Part shown: piece by piece, positions 18,431 through 27,481 of the stretch
Layout: each line of letters starts with the position of its first letter
Position numbering within the stretch: position 1 is the stretch's first letter
The notes under the pieces: generated by a model
What the model was told of the DNA's origin: nothing
The model's input: only the letters and a program-made list of their open reading frames with translations
The model's database searches: none
Made by a program: the position numbers and the translations under genes
Assembly: GCF_019654955.1 (NCBI RefSeq)
Contig: NZ_BPEV01000002.1
Span: 160,469-224,468, forward strand
Origin: Shewanella sp. KT0246
GTDB taxonomy: Bacteria; Pseudomonadota; Gammaproteobacteria; Enterobacterales; Shewanellaceae
DNA length: 64,000 nt
Direction: 5' to 3'

Positions 18431-19264
18431 ATGACAGATAACCATCCTAATCAAACAGAAAATACTGCCAATACCAGTATGTCTGCCCGAAAAAAAGCAC
18501 TACTTTTGGGCAAAATGCTCGGGTTAGCCAGTGAAGATGATTATCGACCCTCTCAAGCCTCTATTGGCGAACGCGCGCAGTTTAGATTACAAAAAAGCCA
18601 AATTTTACATCAGCTTAATTTGGAAACTATTTTTTCGTTAGCCTTAAATTACACCCCTTCTGACGTCACTGGAGAAGACCTTGATCCAGATTGGAGTTAC
18701 CAGTTTTTTCAAATGGCTGAACAAATCAGTTCCCGCAGAATGCAGGACTTATGGGCACGGATTCTCGCTAGTGAAATTGTAAAACCAGGTAAGTTTAGCC
18801 TCAGAACATTAGCCATTTTAAAACAGCTAACCCAACGGGAAGCACAAGTACTTGAAAAAGCATTAGGTATGTCTGTAAAACTCAATTCCGAAACCCGATA
18901 TAAACTGTTAAATGGTTACCGTATTCAGGGTGGGTTACAGCAATATTTTAGAAAAACCTCCAACGTTAATGTCGGCCTTTCAAAATTCGGGCTCCCATAC
19001 TCAAGCATATTGACGTTAATGGATGCGGGTATTTTACATAGCAGTGAATTTGAAACTGGATTATTGGATAAAAATGCTTCAATTTTACTGAGTATGACTG
19101 ATTCTCAAATTAAACTAACCCCTAAAAGTAATAGCTTATTATTCAGTTATTACCGTTTTACTCCAGTCGGGGATGAGCTATGTTTATTGGTTCAAGCAAA
19201 AGCAGATAAGGAGTTTTCTCGGGCGTTAACGCAAATTTTAAAAGCTGATTTTTTGATAGGTTAG
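18431..19264 (+). CDS. TIGR03899-type conserved protein
   Basis: The 277-residue soluble protein contains the segment DLWARILASEIVKPGKFSLR followed by LAILKQLTQREAQVLEKA. This pattern is seen in the TIGR03899 group of conserved gammaproteobacterial proteins and in DUF2806-like proteins. No catalytic motif is evident. It probably shares a transcript with the MFS gene upstream. Function is unknown. Confidence 0.6.
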   Translation: MTDNHPNQTENTANTSMSARKKALLLGKMLGLASEDDYRPSQASIGERAQFRLQKSQILHQLNLETIFSLALNYTPSDVTGEDLDPDWSYQFFQMAEQISSRRMQDLWARILASEIVKPGKFSLRTLAILKQLTQREAQVLEKALGMSVKLNSETRYKLLNGYRIQGGLQQYFRKTSNVNVGLSKFGLPYSSILTLMDAGILHSSEFETGLLDKNASILLSMTDSQIKLTPKSNSLLFSYYRFTPVGDELCLLVQAKADKEFSRALTQILKADFLIG

Positions 19265-19271
19265 ATTGGTT

Positions 19272-19925
19272 TTAATCCGACTTTAATTTCAGCACGTTAC
19301 TTGCATTTGTATCGTTAGCATTCATTTCATGTTCATATAAATATGAATGCTGGGCTTTATGCATAGAAAATAAAAACTGCCTTAGGGTTTCTCGAGACTC
19401 ATCGCTGACTACAATCGTAGCGGCTATCACACCATTTTCAGACCGTACAATTTGATATTCAATCTCAAAGTTTATCTCTTTGGTTAAAATCAACTTGGCT
19501 CGTCGCGAATGATTATTAGCAGAAATGTTTGGTGCATAAAGAGTTAAACCAGTACTTGAAAGCGATAAAACTTCAATTGCAAGATTGGTATCGAAATCAA
19601 TAATTCTGACATCATCTAATTCTTTCATTCGCCAACTGCGCTCAGCTCCACGGGTATCAACCACCTCAGGAATACCTAACTTAGGCGTAAATTGGCCAAG
19701 TTCATCCATGGCTATATTTAATGGAAACCACAAACGGTAGTGACTGATTTCAGCAAGTAAGGTTAACTGGGTCTTACCGAGTAGACTAGCCAAAGTCGAC
19801 GGTATTTCAGTCGTCACTGAAACTGTTTCCGAGCTGCTCTCCGGCGAAGACTTAACAGCAGAAGGCTTCTTAGCGAATAATTCGCTAAAACAAGCTAACT
19901 CTTCTTTTGTTAAGTTGGTATTCAT
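19272..19925 (-). CDS. PilZ-like domain protein
   Basis: The 217-residue protein has an N-terminal serine-rich region and a beta-rich C-terminal half with IEVLSLSSTGLTLYAPN followed by LILTKEINFEIEYQIV, which resembles a PilZ fold. PilZ proteins often bind cyclic di-GMP, but the RxxxR / DxSxxG residues that define binding are not clear. Only SLSSTG resembles the second part. It converges with the gene at 18431, with the stops seven bases apart. Confidence 0.55.
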   Translation of the reverse strand: MNTNLTKEELACFSELFAKKPSAVKSSPESSSETVSVTTEIPSTLASLLGKTQLTLLAEISHYRLWFPLNIAMDELGQFTPKLGIPEVVDTRGAERSWRMKELDDVRIIDFDTNLAIEVLSLSSTGLTLYAPNISANNHSRRAKLILTKEINFEIEYQIVRSENGVIAATIVVSDESRETLRQFLFSMHKAQHSYLYEHEMNANDTNASNVLKLKSD

Positions 19926-20263
19926 TCTCTACCCTTGATACTCAATTGTTATATTTCGCAACAATTGTAACACGCGGATTTAACGTGTACAATTTCGCCC
20001 TGCACTAAACAATTTAAAACTCTAATAAAAAGAACTACTTTCTAGATTTTATCGCTATAAGCCATTCCTTGTACTGTTCAATATACGACCACATTTTTAT
20101 AAAAAAGTTTCAAACCGATGATTGAAACTTTAATAAGACCGCCCAAATGGATAAGTTATTGTACGATTTACTCCGTCTTTTTGTTCATTTTTGAGTACTT
20201 AACCATTCCTTACATAAGCAACTGTTTTTATTGATTAAGAAAAACAATTTATCAAATCAAATT

Positions 20264-20289
20264 AAATTAAATTGCGCACAACTTAATTT
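20264..20289 (+). promoter_or_regulatory. Palindromic operator (OhrR-type) over the ohr promoter
   Basis: A 26-bp imperfect palindrome, AAATTAAATTGCGCACAA followed by CTTAATTT, pairs at 11 of 13 positions. It covers a candidate -35 TTGCGC at 20272-20277, which is 17 bp from a -10 TATTGT at 20295-20300. OhrR repressors bind AATT-rich palindromes upstream of ohr genes. No ohrR gene lies in the window. Confidence 0.65.
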
Positions 20290-20382
20290 AGGCGTATTGT
20301 ATTCATCATTGAGTGAATAAAGTGCGATTTCTTATTGAGTCACTCATTTTCAATTCATATTAATGACGATTAGGAGTTTTCA

Positions 20383-20805
20383 ATGGATATCATTTATTCA
20401 GCTACAGCAACTACAACAGGCGGACGTGATGGTAAATCAGTATCGTCAGACAACAAGCTTTCAGTTAATTTAAGTACCCCAAAAGAGCTTGGCGGCGCAG
20501 GTGGTGAAGGTACCAACCCAGAACAATTGTTTGCTGCAGGATATTCAGCTTGTTTTATTGGTGCTATGAAGTTTGTTGCAGGACAAGATAAGAAAATACT
20601 AAGCTCTGATCTTTCAGTTGAAGCGACAGTAGGAATTGGGGGGAACACCGCTGGAGTTGGCTTTGCAATTGATGTTGAATTGCGGATCACTCTACCTGGT
20701 ATGTCTAAAACAGAAGTTGAAGCTCTGGTAGAAAAAGCACATCAAGTTTGCCCATACTCAAATGCAACTCGCGGTAATATTCGTGTTGAGCTAGTTGTAT
20801 TATAA
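20383..20805 (+). CDS. ohr: Organic hydroperoxide resistance protein Ohr
   Basis: The 140-residue OsmC-superfamily protein has the two catalytic cysteines of Ohr, Cys57 in GYSACFIGAM and Cys123 in HQVCPYSNATRGN, and GGRDG with the active-site arginine near residue 15. Ohr is a thiol-dependent, lipoyl-linked peroxidase that reduces organic and fatty-acid hydroperoxides. AGGAG precedes the ATG. The palindrome over its promoter suggests OhrR control. A terminator follows. Confidence 0.93.
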   Translation: MDIIYSATATTTGGRDGKSVSSDNKLSVNLSTPKELGGAGGEGTNPEQLFAAGYSACFIGAMKFVAGQDKKILSSDLSVEATVGIGGNTAGVGFAIDVELRITLPGMSKTEVEALVEKAHQVCPYSNATRGNIRVELVVL

Positions 20806-20846
20806 AAATACATCATTACTTTTTATATAAAAATGATACAAAAAAA

Positions 20847-20877
20847 CCGTTTATCAATTAACTGATAAACGGCTTTT
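20847..20877. terminator. Terminator after ohr
   Basis: A 10-bp stem (CCGTTTATCA and its complement) with a 6-base loop is flanked by A and T runs. It lies between convergent genes and can serve both. Confidence 0.85.
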
Positions 20878-20890
20878 TAATTGAGTTATC

Positions 20891-21418
20891 TCACTGTATT
20901 TCGTCAATTAAAGAACTGGAAAAGTCATCAAGGGTAATCACTAGATTTAAACTGGCAATTTGCGTTTCAGTTCTACTGATATCACTGTCTACTTTCCCCA
21001 TCGTCAACGTATTGTTGTCTAACTCATATATCTTTTTCTGGCTGTGGTAGTAATAAAGTAGAATCGTTAATGCTTTAACGTCATTCTCACTCGCTGCAGC
21101 AATCACTTTGTTTAACTTACGATAAATACGGTTTTGCAATTGTTTAACTTGCCAAACCCAATAAATCTCTTTCATGTACGGCTTAGTTTTAATCGCATTC
21201 ATCACTAAACTGCAGCTTACAACAGCTAAAAAGACACCGATGAGGTTAAGATGAAAATGGCCAGTGGACTCACCTTTAATAACTGTATCACTGCCAAAAA
21301 ATTCAATAAGAAGGCCACCAAAAGCGAGTGAGAGTATGGTTAAACTGGCCACCAAACTAATTAGCAATACGTTAAGTCGTTTACGATATTGTGGCTTGTC
21401 GATTGAGATAAATTGCAT
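20891..21418 (-). CDS. DUF3087-like two-helix membrane protein
   Basis: The 175-residue protein begins ISIDKPQYRKRLN and has two membrane segments (about residues 17-39 and 52-70), followed by a cytoplasmic helical domain with VWQVKQLQNRIYRKL. This layout matches DUF3087 proteins of Shewanella and Vibrio. No function is known. It is monocistronic and ends in the terminator shared with ohr. Confidence 0.65.
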   Translation of the reverse strand: MQFISIDKPQYRKRLNVLLISLVASLTILSLAFGGLLIEFFGSDTVIKGESTGHFHLNLIGVFLAVVSCSLVMNAIKTKPYMKEIYWVWQVKQLQNRIYRKLNKVIAAASENDVKALTILLYYYHSQKKIYELDNNTLTMGKVDSDISRTETQIASLNLVITLDDFSSSLIDEIQ

Positions 21419-21613
21419 ACTGCACCTTATTAAAGAAAGTCACAGTATTTTACACTCTTCTAAGCAAAGCTAAATATAGTTTTGATTTTTAACTATCGAT
21501 GACTCCATTTAACTCTATAAAAAATCACAACAGTTCAACCATATAGCGGACAATTTAAGGCACCCCTAATTTATGGATACAAAAACCGAGCTATTGCTCG
21601 TCTCTTCTGAATT

Positions 21614-21700
21614 TGGCAAGGGTAGCAAGAATCGAACTCGCAACCTAGAGGTTATAAATACAGGCTAAAGAGCAAACTTTTAGCTCATTAGGTTAAACAG
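21614..21700 (-). pseudogene. tRNA-like remnant
   Basis: On the minus strand this stretch ends in an encoded CCA, preceded by a good T-arm (GCGAG, loop TTCGATT, CTTGC) and, about 30 nt upstream, a possible D-arm with GAGC and GCTC. The acceptor stem and anticodon stem do not pair, so it is not a working tRNA. It looks like a decayed or partial tRNA, perhaps left by an old integration event. The rest of the 21419-21765 gap shows nothing else. Confidence 0.4.
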
Positions 21701-21765
21701 CCTGAGTAATCATTTACTCAATAACAGTGAGATGAAATCATCTATACACTATATATCCACCTCAA

Positions 21766-22308
21766 CTATATACTCACCTTTACGATGCCACAGTTTGCTG
21801 GAACAGAATAACTCTCAGACCAAGGAGTGGCGCCATTTAAGTAGTTTTGTAATATTCTCAACCACTCTCCGTGACATATAACAATCACACTTTCTAATCC
21901 TAGCTCAGTGATATGTTCTAGAAAAAGCTTAATTCTATCCAAGGCATTCAAAGTCGTCTCAGCCCCTTCAATGTCCATATCATCCCCGTGAAATCGTCTA
22001 TCATAAGCTTGCCAAAGTGGATTAGATTCACACCTTAAAATCCCCTCCAACACCCCAAAACTGCGCTCTCTTAACAGGCTAGACATTTGAATGGGTAAGT
22101 TTAATTGCTTATTAGCCCATTGCGCAGTTGCTTCTGCACGGCCTAAATCGCTGCTAATAATGAGCTCGGCTCCAACAGAAAGTAATTCAATTCCAAGTTT
22201 GCAGGCTTGCTGAACTCCAGTTTCACTCAGTGCACTGTCTAAATGCCCTTGCAACCTGCCTTGTACATTCCACTCAGTTTCTCCATGGCGACAAAAAAAT
22301 ACTTTCAT
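21766..22308 (-). CDS. Histidine-phosphatase (CobC / phosphoglycerate-mutase-like)
   Basis: The 180-residue protein starts KVFFCRHGETEWN (the RHG catalytic motif with the phosphoacceptor histidine) and later has VIVICHGEWLRI with the second histidine. As the last gene of a cobalamin operon beside CbiB and a PLP decarboxylase, it may act as alpha-ribazole-5-phosphate phosphatase. A second, more CobC-like phosphatase lies at 51886, so this one could have another substrate. ATG at 22308 is preferred to the GTG at 22317. Confidence 0.75.
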   Translation of the reverse strand: MKVFFCRHGETEWNVQGRLQGHLDSALSETGVQQACKLGIELLSVGAELIISSDLGRAEATAQWANKQLNLPIQMSSLLRERSFGVLEGILRCESNPLWQAYDRRFHGDDMDIEGAETTLNALDRIKLFLEHITELGLESVIVICHGEWLRILQNYLNGATPWSESYSVPANCGIVKVSI

Positions 22309-22335
22309 ACTAAACACTACTTTCGGTTAATGACA

Positions 22336-23427
22336 CTAGATGGCGGGTTCAAATACGGGAGTTGAAAACGATTCATTGCTTTGAGACATATCAGCCTGAA
22401 TGCTATTGAGAACATATATTAACTTCGACCATTGCAGTTCGTTTTTAGGTAAGCCGAATCGTAAAGCATCACCTTCATCCGTTAATCTCACCAGCACACC
22501 GTGCTGACATAACAAATCAAACCATTGTTGGGCATTGTTAAAATAAGCACATTGAAATAATGCTGTTCCAGTAACTGGGACATTGAGGCTTGTGAGCAAT
22601 TGCCGCATTCGCAGGCTGGCTTGTTCTAAGCGTGTTATCTGCTTTTGCTGCCAATCAATATCCGAAAATGCTTTTTTACAAATATATCTCGCAGGGCCAT
22701 TAACCGTCCAAGGCCCTAGCTTGTTTTGCAAGATTTGTTTCACTCTTTCAGGCGCAAAAACAAACCCTACTCGTATTCCAGCTAAACCAAAAAACTTGCC
22801 GATTGAGCGCAACACAACCAAGTTATCCATATTGTGTTTATCGATTGATTTGGCATTATCGACATCCATAAATGCCTCATCGATAATTAAATACCCCTGT
22901 TTTGCAGACACTATTGCACGCCACTTTTTTAGCAACGCGACTGGCACTTCGATAGAGGAGGGATTATTCGGATTGATAACCAATAACACATCACACTGCT
23001 CTACTTGCTTGGAAGATGGGAAAGGATCAGAAATCGGTTTACCCGTTTGACTATCAATGGTGCGGCTTTCATAGAAATCTAACTCCCAGCCACAATCTCT
23101 CCATGATTTTTCATGCTCTTTATAGCCGATATTTGGTAATAATATACGGCCTTTTTGCCCTCTTATATGGCTTATCACATCAGGAAGTAACTGAATTGCC
23201 GCTTGAGAGCCTGCAACAGCTAAGGGGCTAATACCACCATAATAATGAGCAGCAGACTCTTCTAGTCCATCCTCTTCAGGTAACCTGTTCCAAACTGACA
23301 AAGGGATTTCAGGTATCGGGTATGTCCACGGACTGACCCCTGTAGATAAATCAACCCACTCTGACTTTGGAATGCTATATTTGCTGGCAATTCTATTAAG
23401 TTTGCCGCCATGGTGTAATAACGTCAT
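22336..23427 (-). CDS. cobD: Threonine-phosphate decarboxylase-like aminotransferase-fold enzyme
   Basis: The 363-residue fold-type I PLP enzyme has VDLSTGVSPWTYP at the start (the cobalamin CobC/CobD signature), NPNNPSS, DEAFMD and the PLP lysine in LRSIGKFFGLAGIRVGF. It makes the aminopropanol linker, as phosphate, from threonine phosphate. In Salmonella naming it is CobD, in Pseudomonas naming CobC. It overlaps cbiB by 4 bases, which suggests translational coupling, and the two enzymes act in sequence. Confidence 0.88.
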   Translation of the reverse strand: MTLLHHGGKLNRIASKYSIPKSEWVDLSTGVSPWTYPIPEIPLSVWNRLPEEDGLEESAAHYYGGISPLAVAGSQAAIQLLPDVISHIRGQKGRILLPNIGYKEHEKSWRDCGWELDFYESRTIDSQTGKPISDPFPSSKQVEQCDVLLVINPNNPSSIEVPVALLKKWRAIVSAKQGYLIIDEAFMDVDNAKSIDKHNMDNLVVLRSIGKFFGLAGIRVGFVFAPERVKQILQNKLGPWTVNGPARYICKKAFSDIDWQQKQITRLEQASLRMRQLLTSLNVPVTGTALFQCAYFNNAQQWFDLLCQHGVLVRLTDEGDALRFGLPKNELQWSKLIYVLNSIQADMSQSNESFSTPVFEPAI

Positions 23428-24341
23428 TTAAGATGCTCCAACGTTCCCATCATCAGCCCTATCAAAAGTAAAAATAACACCCAATAAATACCGCTTAGCC
23501 AAACAAGCCGACATGCTCGGTGAATATCCTGTGCAGTCGCAGGTTTTCCGGTCCCTAAAATGGGTTTATCACACTTGTAACCTTCATATTCAGCAGCGCC
23601 GCCCATTTGAATATTCAAGCTACCAGCCCCTGCCGACATCACCACACCGCCATTTGGACTAGCGCATTTGTGTGCTTGTTTTTTCCAACTCTGTATAGCC
23701 AAAGAAAACTGACCTCCCATTGCATAAAATATCGCGCAAATCCTGGCAGGAATATAATTCAATAAGTCATCAAACTTCGCCGCAGCCCAGCCAAACTCTT
23801 TAAAGGTGTTATTTTTGTAACCCCACATCGCATCTAGGGTATTGGCAAATCGATAAATAATCGCCCCAGGAATACCCGCAACGGCAAACCAAAATAAAGC
23901 ACCAAATAACGCATCATTACCATTTTCTAACACAGACTCTAAAGTGGCATTCACCACTTCTTGCTCGGTTAAATTAGCGGTTTTTCTGCTGACTATCATG
24001 CTTACCCTTTCTCTTGCCAGCGGTAAGTCTGTTTCAATTAACGCATCACCTACTGCATTACCATGCTCAGACAAACTTCTAGCACCGATCACAAAATACA
24101 ATATGATCGCATCAAGTAAAAAGTAACGTGGAATCAATAACAGTGGGATTAACGGTAAAAAGGCAACAATTAACGCCAATAACCCGCGAACTTTTGACGC
24201 TTTCCAGCATGTTTTTTTGACCCAATTAACATACTTTCCTAAACCTACTAACGGATGAAAACGGTTAACTTCACCAAAAGCCTTATCAGCAATTAACGCT
24301 ACGCTAATTACACCGGCGATATAGAAAAACTCGAGATACAT
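23424..24341 (-). CDS. cbiB: Adenosylcobinamide-phosphate synthase CbiB
   Basis: The 305-residue membrane protein has ALIADKAFGEVNRFHPLVGLG and GGVVMSAGAGSLNIQMGG, both typical of CbiB/CobD, with at least four hydrophobic segments. It joins aminopropanol phosphate to cobyric acid. It is first in a three-gene set with the decarboxylase and a phosphatase. A 260-bp gap with no clear riboswitch separates it from the btuB-like gene upstream. Confidence 0.92.
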   Translation of the reverse strand: MYLEFFYIAGVISVALIADKAFGEVNRFHPLVGLGKYVNWVKKTCWKASKVRGLLALIVAFLPLIPLLLIPRYFLLDAIILYFVIGARSLSEHGNAVGDALIETDLPLARERVSMIVSRKTANLTEQEVVNATLESVLENGNDALFGALFWFAVAGIPGAIIYRFANTLDAMWGYKNNTFKEFGWAAAKFDDLLNYIPARICAIFYAMGGQFSLAIQSWKKQAHKCASPNGGVVMSAGAGSLNIQMGGAAEYEGYKCDKPILGTGKPATAQDIHRACRLVWLSGIYWVLFLLLIGLMMGTLEHLK

Positions 24342-24445
24342 ATCACTCCTGCAGCCCCATACTCAAAGGCAAAATGACGTTTTATATTTTATGGCATTCT
24401 TCAATTCTATATTGCAGCTATCAAGTGATTCACTGTCAATTCTCA

Positions 24446-24459
24446 CAGAAGATCTTCTG
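24446..24459. promoter_or_regulatory. 14-bp perfect palindrome upstream of cbiB
   Basis: CAGAAGATCTTCTG is self-complementary over all 14 bases and lies 105 bp upstream of the cbiB start. A second imperfect inverted repeat of 11 bases (24532-24542 and 24564-24574, one mismatch) lies nearer the btuB-like stop. Either could be an operator or a stem. No regulator can be named. Confidence 0.4.
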
Positions 24460-24601
24460 GTTATAGTAAAATGAGAGCAATCCCACTGATAAAAACTCGA
24501 TGTGATAGTCGCCAACTATTAATAATATTTACTATCCATGCTATATCTAACTTGCAAAGACACAGCATGCATAGATAAGAACTCAATTAACGAAAACAGT
24601 G

Positions 24602-26533
24602 CTAAAAGTTATATGAATAGGTTAATTGCACATTTCTAGGAGTGCCTAAAGTCGCAATAGGACCATCATAAAAGTTCTCTGGAGCCGTGCTTCCGGGATT
24701 AAACAAGCCTGTTTGTGCATCATCGTCAAACGCATTCTCAATTTTTAAATTGATTGTTTGTGCTAATGAATCGCCAAATTTATAACTTGCACCGAGGTCC
24801 ACCAGCGTATATTCACCGTACTCTTCATCATAACTGGTCATCGTTCCAACATAGTTAGTCGACATCCATAACATCCAATTACTCATTTGCGGTTGATAAT
24901 CAACTCGAACATTTGCCGCTAAATCTGGCACATTCATTAGTGCTTCCTGACCATCACTGTCTTCAATGTCGCTATAAGTCAGCCCTGTTGATAGTGTCCA
25001 GTCTTGAGCAATCAAGCTAGTCCAAAGAATGTCGATACCTTGAGTCGTCACATCATCATTTAAGTTAATATATTGGTATTGGCCGCCATCGACTTGTTCA
25101 ATACCAATCAAGTCAGATATTTCACGCCAGAACAAGTTTACAGCAACTTGATCTTTATCATGACTGTACTCAACGCCCACATTAATATTGGTGCCAGTTT
25201 CAGGCTTTAAGTCACGATTACCGTAAGCAGAGTCATCATCGCTGGCATACAGTTGCTCAGCTGAAGGCAGGCTAAACGAGGTACCTGCGGCTAAGTTTAT
25301 TGACCACGCGTCACTCAATAAATGACGTCCACTTAATTCCAGCGCTGTACCTGACTCGCCATCATGCACACTGGTATAGCGACCACCTATGGACAATTTC
25401 GTATCTGGTAACGCAGCAATATGAGGTAAATATTGGCCGAACACATCAGTTACACGCTCTGTATTTGACTTAAAGTTCATTACGGCATCTTCACCAGAAT
25501 ACTGCTGTTGCTCGACACCATAATTAACCTTATGCTCCCCAAAACTTGAGTGCATAGTCATTTTGGCACCGTAATCTTCAAATCCCCAAGGATCATCTTT
25601 ATTAACTAAATCAATGCTGCCATCTTCATATTGATATAAACGGAAATAATCTGTATCCCATTTATGGTAATAGCCTTTAAACTCCACTTGATGATCATCA
25701 TTGATGCCATGCTCAGCTTGCAGGGTCACTAATGTTTGCTCGCGCTTATTCTGGGTTTGCACGTTATGATAAGGACGTAAGTAATCTAAATCAGCTAAGT
25801 TATATTGCGCCATCAATTGCACACGAGTGTCACCAAAGGTTTGTGCCAGTTTCACACCTAGGTTTTGCACATCATAGCCGCGTTCAGTATCGGTTGTGGT
25901 CCAATGTATATCTTCATCATTATATGGCTGATAACCATCAGATTGGTCGTTAGCGCCGAAAACCGTCACTTCTGTGTCAGCAATTTTTGTCGATACATAG
26001 CCATTAAACTGGGTGCTACCCATGGTATCAATGCCCGCATTTAATTGACCTTCATTTGTGCCTTTATAGCTGCGAGTAACAATATTAATCACCCCAGCTA
26101 AAGCAGATGTACCATACATTACAGATTGACCTGCTTTGAGCACTTCGATGCGTTCAATCATGGCCGTGCTGATCGTATCTAAGTAACCACCACCGAACAA
26201 ACGGTTGTTAATACGGTTTCCATCAATCAACCATAAAATATCCTTTGAGCGACTGCCTTGCAGTGAATACGTAGCATAATCATAACGGCCGTTTTTAGCT
26301 AAAACGGTTAATCCTGGTACGCTTTGTTTTAATATCGCATTAAGATCGGATGTGCCTGCTAATTCAATCATATCGCGATCAATCACAACTAACTCAACGC
26401 CGACTTTTTCTTGTTCGAATGCTTGAGCTTGCTCTTGTACGCCAATAATATTGAGCACTTCCATCGATTCTGCTGATAATTGTGGCAAAACGAATAAGGC
26501 GCCAATTGCGATACTAATTTGGGTAAACTTCAT
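24602..26533 (-). CDS. TonB-dependent receptor, BtuB-like
   Basis: The 643-residue protein has a signal peptide (cleaved near LSA), a plug domain with ERIEVLKAGQSVMYGTSALAG and a beta barrel ending in YSYNF. It follows a BtuF-like gene (2-base gap) and a ferredoxin-like gene in the cobalamin operon, so uptake of corrinoids or precursors is likely. It is distinct from the TonB receptors at 2677 and 46268. Its start is preceded by AGGGAT. Confidence 0.88.
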   Translation of the reverse strand: MKFTQISIAIGALFVLPQLSAESMEVLNIIGVQEQAQAFEQEKVGVELVVIDRDMIELAGTSDLNAILKQSVPGLTVLAKNGRYDYATYSLQGSRSKDILWLIDGNRINNRLFGGGYLDTISTAMIERIEVLKAGQSVMYGTSALAGVINIVTRSYKGTNEGQLNAGIDTMGSTQFNGYVSTKIADTEVTVFGANDQSDGYQPYNDEDIHWTTTDTERGYDVQNLGVKLAQTFGDTRVQLMAQYNLADLDYLRPYHNVQTQNKREQTLVTLQAEHGINDDHQVEFKGYYHKWDTDYFRLYQYEDGSIDLVNKDDPWGFEDYGAKMTMHSSFGEHKVNYGVEQQQYSGEDAVMNFKSNTERVTDVFGQYLPHIAALPDTKLSIGGRYTSVHDGESGTALELSGRHLLSDAWSINLAAGTSFSLPSAEQLYASDDDSAYGNRDLKPETGTNINVGVEYSHDKDQVAVNLFWREISDLIGIEQVDGGQYQYINLNDDVTTQGIDILWTSLIAQDWTLSTGLTYSDIEDSDGQEALMNVPDLAANVRVDYQPQMSNWMLWMSTNYVGTMTSYDEEYGEYTLVDLGASYKFGDSLAQTINLKIENAFDDDAQTGLFNPGSTAPENFYDGPIATLGTPRNVQLTYSYNF

Positions 26534-26535
26534 GC

Positions 26536-27480
26536 TTACGATCCCTGATTGCTTGATTGTGAAAACTTCACTAATTGTTGATTTAAATGACTAATGCCAT
26601 TAATAAGACGAGGGGATGCCACAGTGTCACTAAACGGCATCACCACAAATCGTTGATGCTTTACCGCATCGATGTGCTTTAAAAGGGGGTGACTAGTCAA
26701 ATAGTCGATGAGTTTGTTGGGGTCACTAAAGTTTGAAGCGGCAATACTGATCACCTCAGGATTGGCATAAACCACGGTTTCCCAATTCCAAGTGCCCCAG
26801 CGCTGTTGCATTTCTGAAGCTACATTTTGTGCTCCAGCCAGACGTATCATTAAATCTACGGCGCCAAAACCGCCTGAAACTCTGGCCGTTTCACCACCGC
26901 CGTCGAAATGCAATACCCGCCAGCTTTGCGTTGAGGTGGTACTCGGTAACTGCGCCGTTGCCAGTGTTTTAAGTTGCTTAGCTCGTGAGGTAACCTCAAA
27001 TAGTCGAGCCAATTCAAAGGTATCTTGCCAAATATCATCCCATTGCAGTTGACGATTTTTTAGCGGGCAATAAGAGGCGCTAACCAATGTCGATACGCCC
27101 CAATCTTGCCATTGCTCTTGCGAGCCCATGCTGCCGATTTGAAATCCTGCAGGAAACCCTAAATACAGCAAATCTGGCTGCAATAGCATTAGCTGCTCGT
27201 GAGTTGGCCACTTTTCAGATAATTGCGGGATCCCCTCCAATAAATGCACAAGAGAAGGATCGACTTCATCGTCGGGATAGGCTGTGGCAATTAACTTTTC
27301 ATGCAAGCCAAGGCGTAACATATTCTCGGTTGCAAATTGGTTAATGCTGATGACATTTTCAAGCTTATTCGAAGGGATAACTGGAACATAGCAAGGCGTC
27401 GCATTCGCTTGTTCAGCTAACAATAAACTTACAGCTAACAGCAGGCTTACAGGTACCAATGTAAAAACCTTAACCTTCAT
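26536..27480 (-). CDS. btuF: BtuF-like periplasmic corrinoid-binding protein
   Basis: The 315-residue protein has a signal peptide (KVKVFTLVPVSLLLAV to ANA) and the helical-backbone metal-receptor fold, with VISINQFATENMLRLGLHEKL at the start and LLQPDLLYLGFP. The start at 27480 is chosen because GGAG lies upstream and the signal peptide begins there. The reading frame from 27582 overlaps the previous gene. It is one of three BtuF-like proteins in the window and would need BtuCD encoded elsewhere in the cluster. Confidence 0.85.
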   Translation of the reverse strand: MKVKVFTLVPVSLLLAVSLLLAEQANATPCYVPVIPSNKLENVISINQFATENMLRLGLHEKLIATAYPDDEVDPSLVHLLEGIPQLSEKWPTHEQLMLLQPDLLYLGFPAGFQIGSMGSQEQWQDWGVSTLVSASYCPLKNRQLQWDDIWQDTFELARLFEVTSRAKQLKTLATAQLPSTTSTQSWRVLHFDGGGETARVSGGFGAVDLMIRLAGAQNVASEMQQRWGTWNWETVVYANPEVISIAASNFSDPNKLIDYLTSHPLLKHIDAVKHQRFVVMPFSDTVASPRLINGISHLNQQLVKFSQSSNQGS

Positions 27481-27481
27481 G

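Noticed and set aside
21614..21700. Functional tRNA gene
   Set aside because: The acceptor stem and the anticodon stem do not pair, so only a remnant is claimed.
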